Shown in pieces: positions 38,425 to 41,429 of a DNA stretch of 41,429 nucleotides. The stretch comes from CAZFHP01 sp964519365 (lineage in GTDB: Bacteria; Babelota; Babeliae; Babelales; RVW-14), in assembly GCA_964519365.1 (NCBI GenBank), contig CAZFHP010000007.1, forward strand, positions 1 through 41,429. The letters are read 5' to 3'. The notes under the pieces were generated by a model. The model ran no database searches. It worked only from the letters and a program-made list of their open reading frames with translations, and was not told the DNA's origin. Position 1 is the first letter of the stretch, and the number at the start of each line of letters is the position of its first letter. A program made the position numbers and the translations under genes.

Positions 38425-38553
38425 ACTCTAAATCCCATAACCTATTCAAAAATCATCTATTTAAATTACACAAATCGATACAAAAATCTACAAAAATAGT
38501 AAGCTAATAAAAGCTATCTCTCGTTTTTAACTTATTTTTTACGTTTTTGGGCT

Positions 38554-41373
38554 ATGCAAAAAATTTGTTTCATAAAATTAATTCTTATATTTTTCATAAT
38601 ACACTTACATATATCACCGTTTATACAAGCACAAACATTAACCCCTACCAAGATAACGTTTCAAGCAGATGTTCCATTAAGTCACCGAGAGTTTTTTTAT
38701 CTGATAGAACTCAAGCCAAATCATCCCGTTAATACAAAAGACCTCGAAAAAGCTCGGAAAAATCTTTTGAATAAAAATAGATTTTCTTCTATTGATATTA
38801 AACAAACAAACTATAAATCTGGAACTCATCTTCACTTCATATTACATGGCAATTGGATTTTCAATAAACTTAACATTAATGGCATCGTTTTTGGAAAACA
38901 CGAATATGAAAATCTTTACACACAAGAACAAGGCGATATTTTTAATACAACGCTCCATGAAGAATCAATAAACACAATTAAAACGCACCTTAGAAATCAA
39001 GGCTACTTTAACAGTACAGTTACCGATGAATTATCTTACTCCTCACCTCGTAAAACGATTACTGTTGATATTACAATCTGTTGCAAGAAACGCTTTGCAA
39101 TCAAAAGTATTAACTTTGAAACACAAAAAAACAAACGTATAGAACAAAAACTTACTTCTATGTTTCGCAAACTTTTGGCTAACAAATATTATTCAAAAAA
39201 GCAAATAACAAAACAAGCAAAAAAAATAAAACAATTCTTAAACAACAAGCATTTTTATAACAATCATATTGTTATAAAAAAAAAGATAGACTTAAAAAAA
39301 CATACTGTCGACCTTACTTTTTGTATTACACTCGGAAAAAAAAGAATCGTCCATTTTAAAGGAAACAAATATCTTTCAACAGAAGAGCTTACGACAAAAA
39401 TCATCGATCCAGACCAACCGGATTGGCTTTTTTCTCCTGATATCATCGCAGAACAAATATTTTTCGAATACTACAGAAAAGGATTTTGGCAGAGCTCTGT
39501 TTCATACAAAAAGTATAGTTCAGGCGAATATCTTTTTACTATTTCTGAAAATAAGCCCATCTTAATTGATAAAATCAAAGTAAAAAATATTTCCACACAA
39601 ACGTATGAAAAAAACATAGAATGTTATTTTAAAGACCTACTTGATAAAAAAATTCTCGATCAACCTCTTCTTGAAAAAAGCTTAGAACAGCTTAAAAACT
39701 TTTATCAACGTAATGGTTTTTGGGATTTTAAAGTTGTAGAAAAACAGTTTCCCAAAAACAAGTATAATAAAACATATCGCATAACGTTACTTATAAATAA
39801 AGGCAAACAACGCATTTGGTCTGGTTTTTCTCTCAGTAAGTTCAAACAACTTGAATCACATGATTTCTTTAAAAAGTACTTGTTAACAGAAACAACAAAG
39901 CCATTATTATTTGATATTAATTGGCTGCAAGAACAAAAAACATTTCTTTTAGATTACTTTCAACGCCAAGGATACTGGTATGTTAATGTCAAACCGCTAT
40001 TTCAGAACTCTCAACAAGAAAAAACAAAAAGCAATCGCATAAACGTTTTTGTAAAATGGGAAATTACTCCAGGCCCACAAGTCACTTTTGGCAAAATTTT
40101 CATTCGAGGCAACACCAAACTTCCCTTTAAGAGAATCTTAAAAGAAATAAAATTCAAAGACGGCGACCCATGGAGTAAAGAAAAATTAGAATTTACACGG
40201 AAAAAACTCAAGCAATTAGACGTCTTTAAAAAAATACAGATTCAAGCATATCAATTATCAGAAAACAAAAGCAAAAAACCTGTTATGCTTACACTTATAG
40301 ATGACGACCCCATAGAAGTTCACATGCGCTGTGGATACTTTCTCACCAGTAAAAACTTTCTTTTCAAACGACAATCAACACCTAAACTAGGAACATCGTT
40401 AGAAATAAAAAACGTAACAAACCGTGCAGATCATTTGGCCATTAATTTCGATATAACCAAATTTGAGAGAAACTTCTATGCCCGCTATCAACAAACATCG
40501 TTTCTTGGCATTCCTGCACAAACAAAAATAAAAGGCTATGCAAACAAGTACGTCCACCCCGTTGAAATTGGCTCAAGTGGTTCTGCTTACGAAGCGTTAC
40601 AAACAGGTTTTTTAATAGGCCTGAGCAACGAATACAAAACAGATTATTTTTGGGGAATTTCTGTTGGCAACGAATGGATCAAAACAAGCCGTGTTCGCGG
40701 TAATTTAAAGTTAAACCCACATATGATCGACAATACACTTCCTTATCTTTTTGTTGAACCAAGTTTAATCATAGACAAACGCGATGACAAAATTAACACA
40801 ACAAAAGGCTCTTTGAGTTTTCTCTCGCTCAAAACCATGATCCCAGAAAAGAATGGTGACATAACATTTCGCGTTATAGCAGAGCACGCGTTTTTCCAGC
40901 CAATTTATCGTGATATTATCGCAGCGCTACACATACGCTTTGGCCATATTTTTAGACGAAAATTTGAAAATATCATGCCCATAGAACGCTTTTACTTAGG
41001 TGGCCCCTATTCTGTCAGAGGCTACGAAAAAGATGCGCTTCCACCTTTGGGCATATCACAAACAACAACAAAAGACGGGACTTCTATCAAAACATACACC
41101 ATACAGGGCGGCAGCTCCATGATTAACGGCAATCTTGAGTTACGCTTCCCCCTTTACAAAAGCTTCGGCGCCGTTATCTTCCAAGATATCGGCGTCTTAA
41201 GCCAGTCTGGTTTCTCTGGCTTTGCCGGTACTTGGTATCCCTCTTCTGGGTTTGGGTTTCGCTACAAAACGCCTATCGGCGCGTTTCGTTTTGATATTGG
41301 CTGGAAGTGGAAACGGCGGATTCCTGGCGACAGTGCTTACACCTGGTACTTAACCCTAGGACAAGCATTTTAA
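38554..41373 (+). CDS. Omp85-family outer membrane assembly protein (BamA/TamA-like)
   Basis: The 939-residue protein has a signal peptide (about 1-27, ending IQA), a long periplasmic part of several POTRA-like repeats (e.g. FNKLNINGIVFGKHEYENL, RIVHFKGNKYLSTEELTTKI, KIFIRGNTKLPFKRILKEI, each with a following YXXXGYF/W turn), and a C-terminal beta barrel. The barrel carries RFYLGGPYSVRGYE, the VRGY loop motif, and ends in Phe (TLGQAF), the signal for barrel insertion. Six or more POTRA units would exceed the usual five of BamA. It inserts barrel proteins into the outer membrane and so proves a diderm envelope. Whether it is the main BamA or a TamA-like paralog is not settled. Confidence 0.85.
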   Translation: MQKICFIKLILIFFIIHLHISPFIQAQTLTPTKITFQADVPLSHREFFYLIELKPNHPVNTKDLEKARKNLLNKNRFSSIDIKQTNYKSGTHLHFILHGNWIFNKLNINGIVFGKHEYENLYTQEQGDIFNTTLHEESINTIKTHLRNQGYFNSTVTDELSYSSPRKTITVDITICCKKRFAIKSINFETQKNKRIEQKLTSMFRKLLANKYYSKKQITKQAKKIKQFLNNKHFYNNHIVIKKKIDLKKHTVDLTFCITLGKKRIVHFKGNKYLSTEELTTKIIDPDQPDWLFSPDIIAEQIFFEYYRKGFWQSSVSYKKYSSGEYLFTISENKPILIDKIKVKNISTQTYEKNIECYFKDLLDKKILDQPLLEKSLEQLKNFYQRNGFWDFKVVEKQFPKNKYNKTYRITLLINKGKQRIWSGFSLSKFKQLESHDFFKKYLLTETTKPLLFDINWLQEQKTFLLDYFQRQGYWYVNVKPLFQNSQQEKTKSNRINVFVKWEITPGPQVTFGKIFIRGNTKLPFKRILKEIKFKDGDPWSKEKLEFTRKKLKQLDVFKKIQIQAYQLSENKSKKPVMLTLIDDDPIEVHMRCGYFLTSKNFLFKRQSTPKLGTSLEIKNVTNRADHLAINFDITKFERNFYARYQQTSFLGIPAQTKIKGYANKYVHPVEIGSSGSAYEALQTGFLIGLSNEYKTDYFWGISVGNEWIKTSRVRGNLKLNPHMIDNTLPYLFVEPSLIIDKRDDKINTTKGSLSFLSLKTMIPEKNGDITFRVIAEHAFFQPIYRDIIAALHIRFGHIFRRKFENIMPIERFYLGGPYSVRGYEKDALPPLGISQTTTKDGTSIKTYTIQGGSSMINGNLELRFPLYKSFGAVIFQDIGVLSQSGFSGFAGTWYPSSGFGFRYKTPIGAFRFDIGWKWKRRIPGDSAYTWYLTLGQAF

Positions 41374-41380
41374 CGAAACT

Positions 41381-41429
<49 letters not shown>

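Overview
The window looks like an AT-rich chromosome from a bacterium with a Gram-negative type envelope: it has an Omp85/BamA-type barrel with a C-terminal phenylalanine, several lipoprotein signals, and a periplasm-facing deacetylase. The gene mix points to a host-associated lineage. It includes enzymes with export signals, a Fic protein, a tryptophan-type ABC importer, nucleoside salvage enzymes and several toxin-antitoxin-like pairs. Candidatus Dependentiae (TM6) is my best guess. That is an inference from gene style; there is no rRNA or other decisive marker here.

Layout. 1-3680 (minus): start of a PAF-acetylhydrolase-like hydrolase cut by the window edge, a PIN toxin/HTH antitoxin pair, a small secreted protein joined to a hydrolase remnant, and a secreted double acetyltransferase-like protein. 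3815-9078: a DUF4143 ATPase whose ribosome binding site lies inside a long hairpin, a Nudix gene cut short by the 3' end of an amidohydrolase, an SDR-acetyltransferase fusion and a Nudix hydrolase. 9103-11470 (minus): a streptomycin-kinase-like phosphotransferase, a methyltransferase, and a two-gene DUF5674 module. 11697-12987: an orphan RecT/Bet annealing protein and a polysaccharide deacetylase. 12942-21948 (mostly minus): a glycosyltransferase, a membrane-anchored nucleoside phosphorylase, an S9 peptidase lipoprotein, a methyltransferase with a lipoprotein signal, a pentapeptide-repeat protein, a HigBA-like pair, a methyltransferase (plus), a DUF134/DUF5320 pair, cytidine deaminase and an HD hydrolase.

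22045-25097 is a complete TrpXYZ-like ABC importer. It is preceded by a consensus promoter and a short ORF ending in two closely spaced tryptophan codons, a possible attenuator. 25131-29858 holds Nif3, RsmA, two tandem Nudix paralogs, tRNA-Ala, Fic and a glycosyltransferase. ppsA (29961-32360) ends at a perfect 25-bp bidirectional terminator hairpin. 32431-34491 is a tandem array of three diverged paralogs of an exported protein family I do not recognise.

34661-36807 is a cluster of Fo genes only (small membrane protein, subunit a, subunit c). Subunit c is four c-hairpins fused in one chain, with a glutamate at residues 60, 140, 220 and 301, close to exact 80-residue spacing. This is the most striking item in the window. 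A glycosyltransferase, acylphosphatase, tRNA-Glu and the Omp85 protein follow. The last 48 bases are all G and look like a sequencing or assembly artefact.
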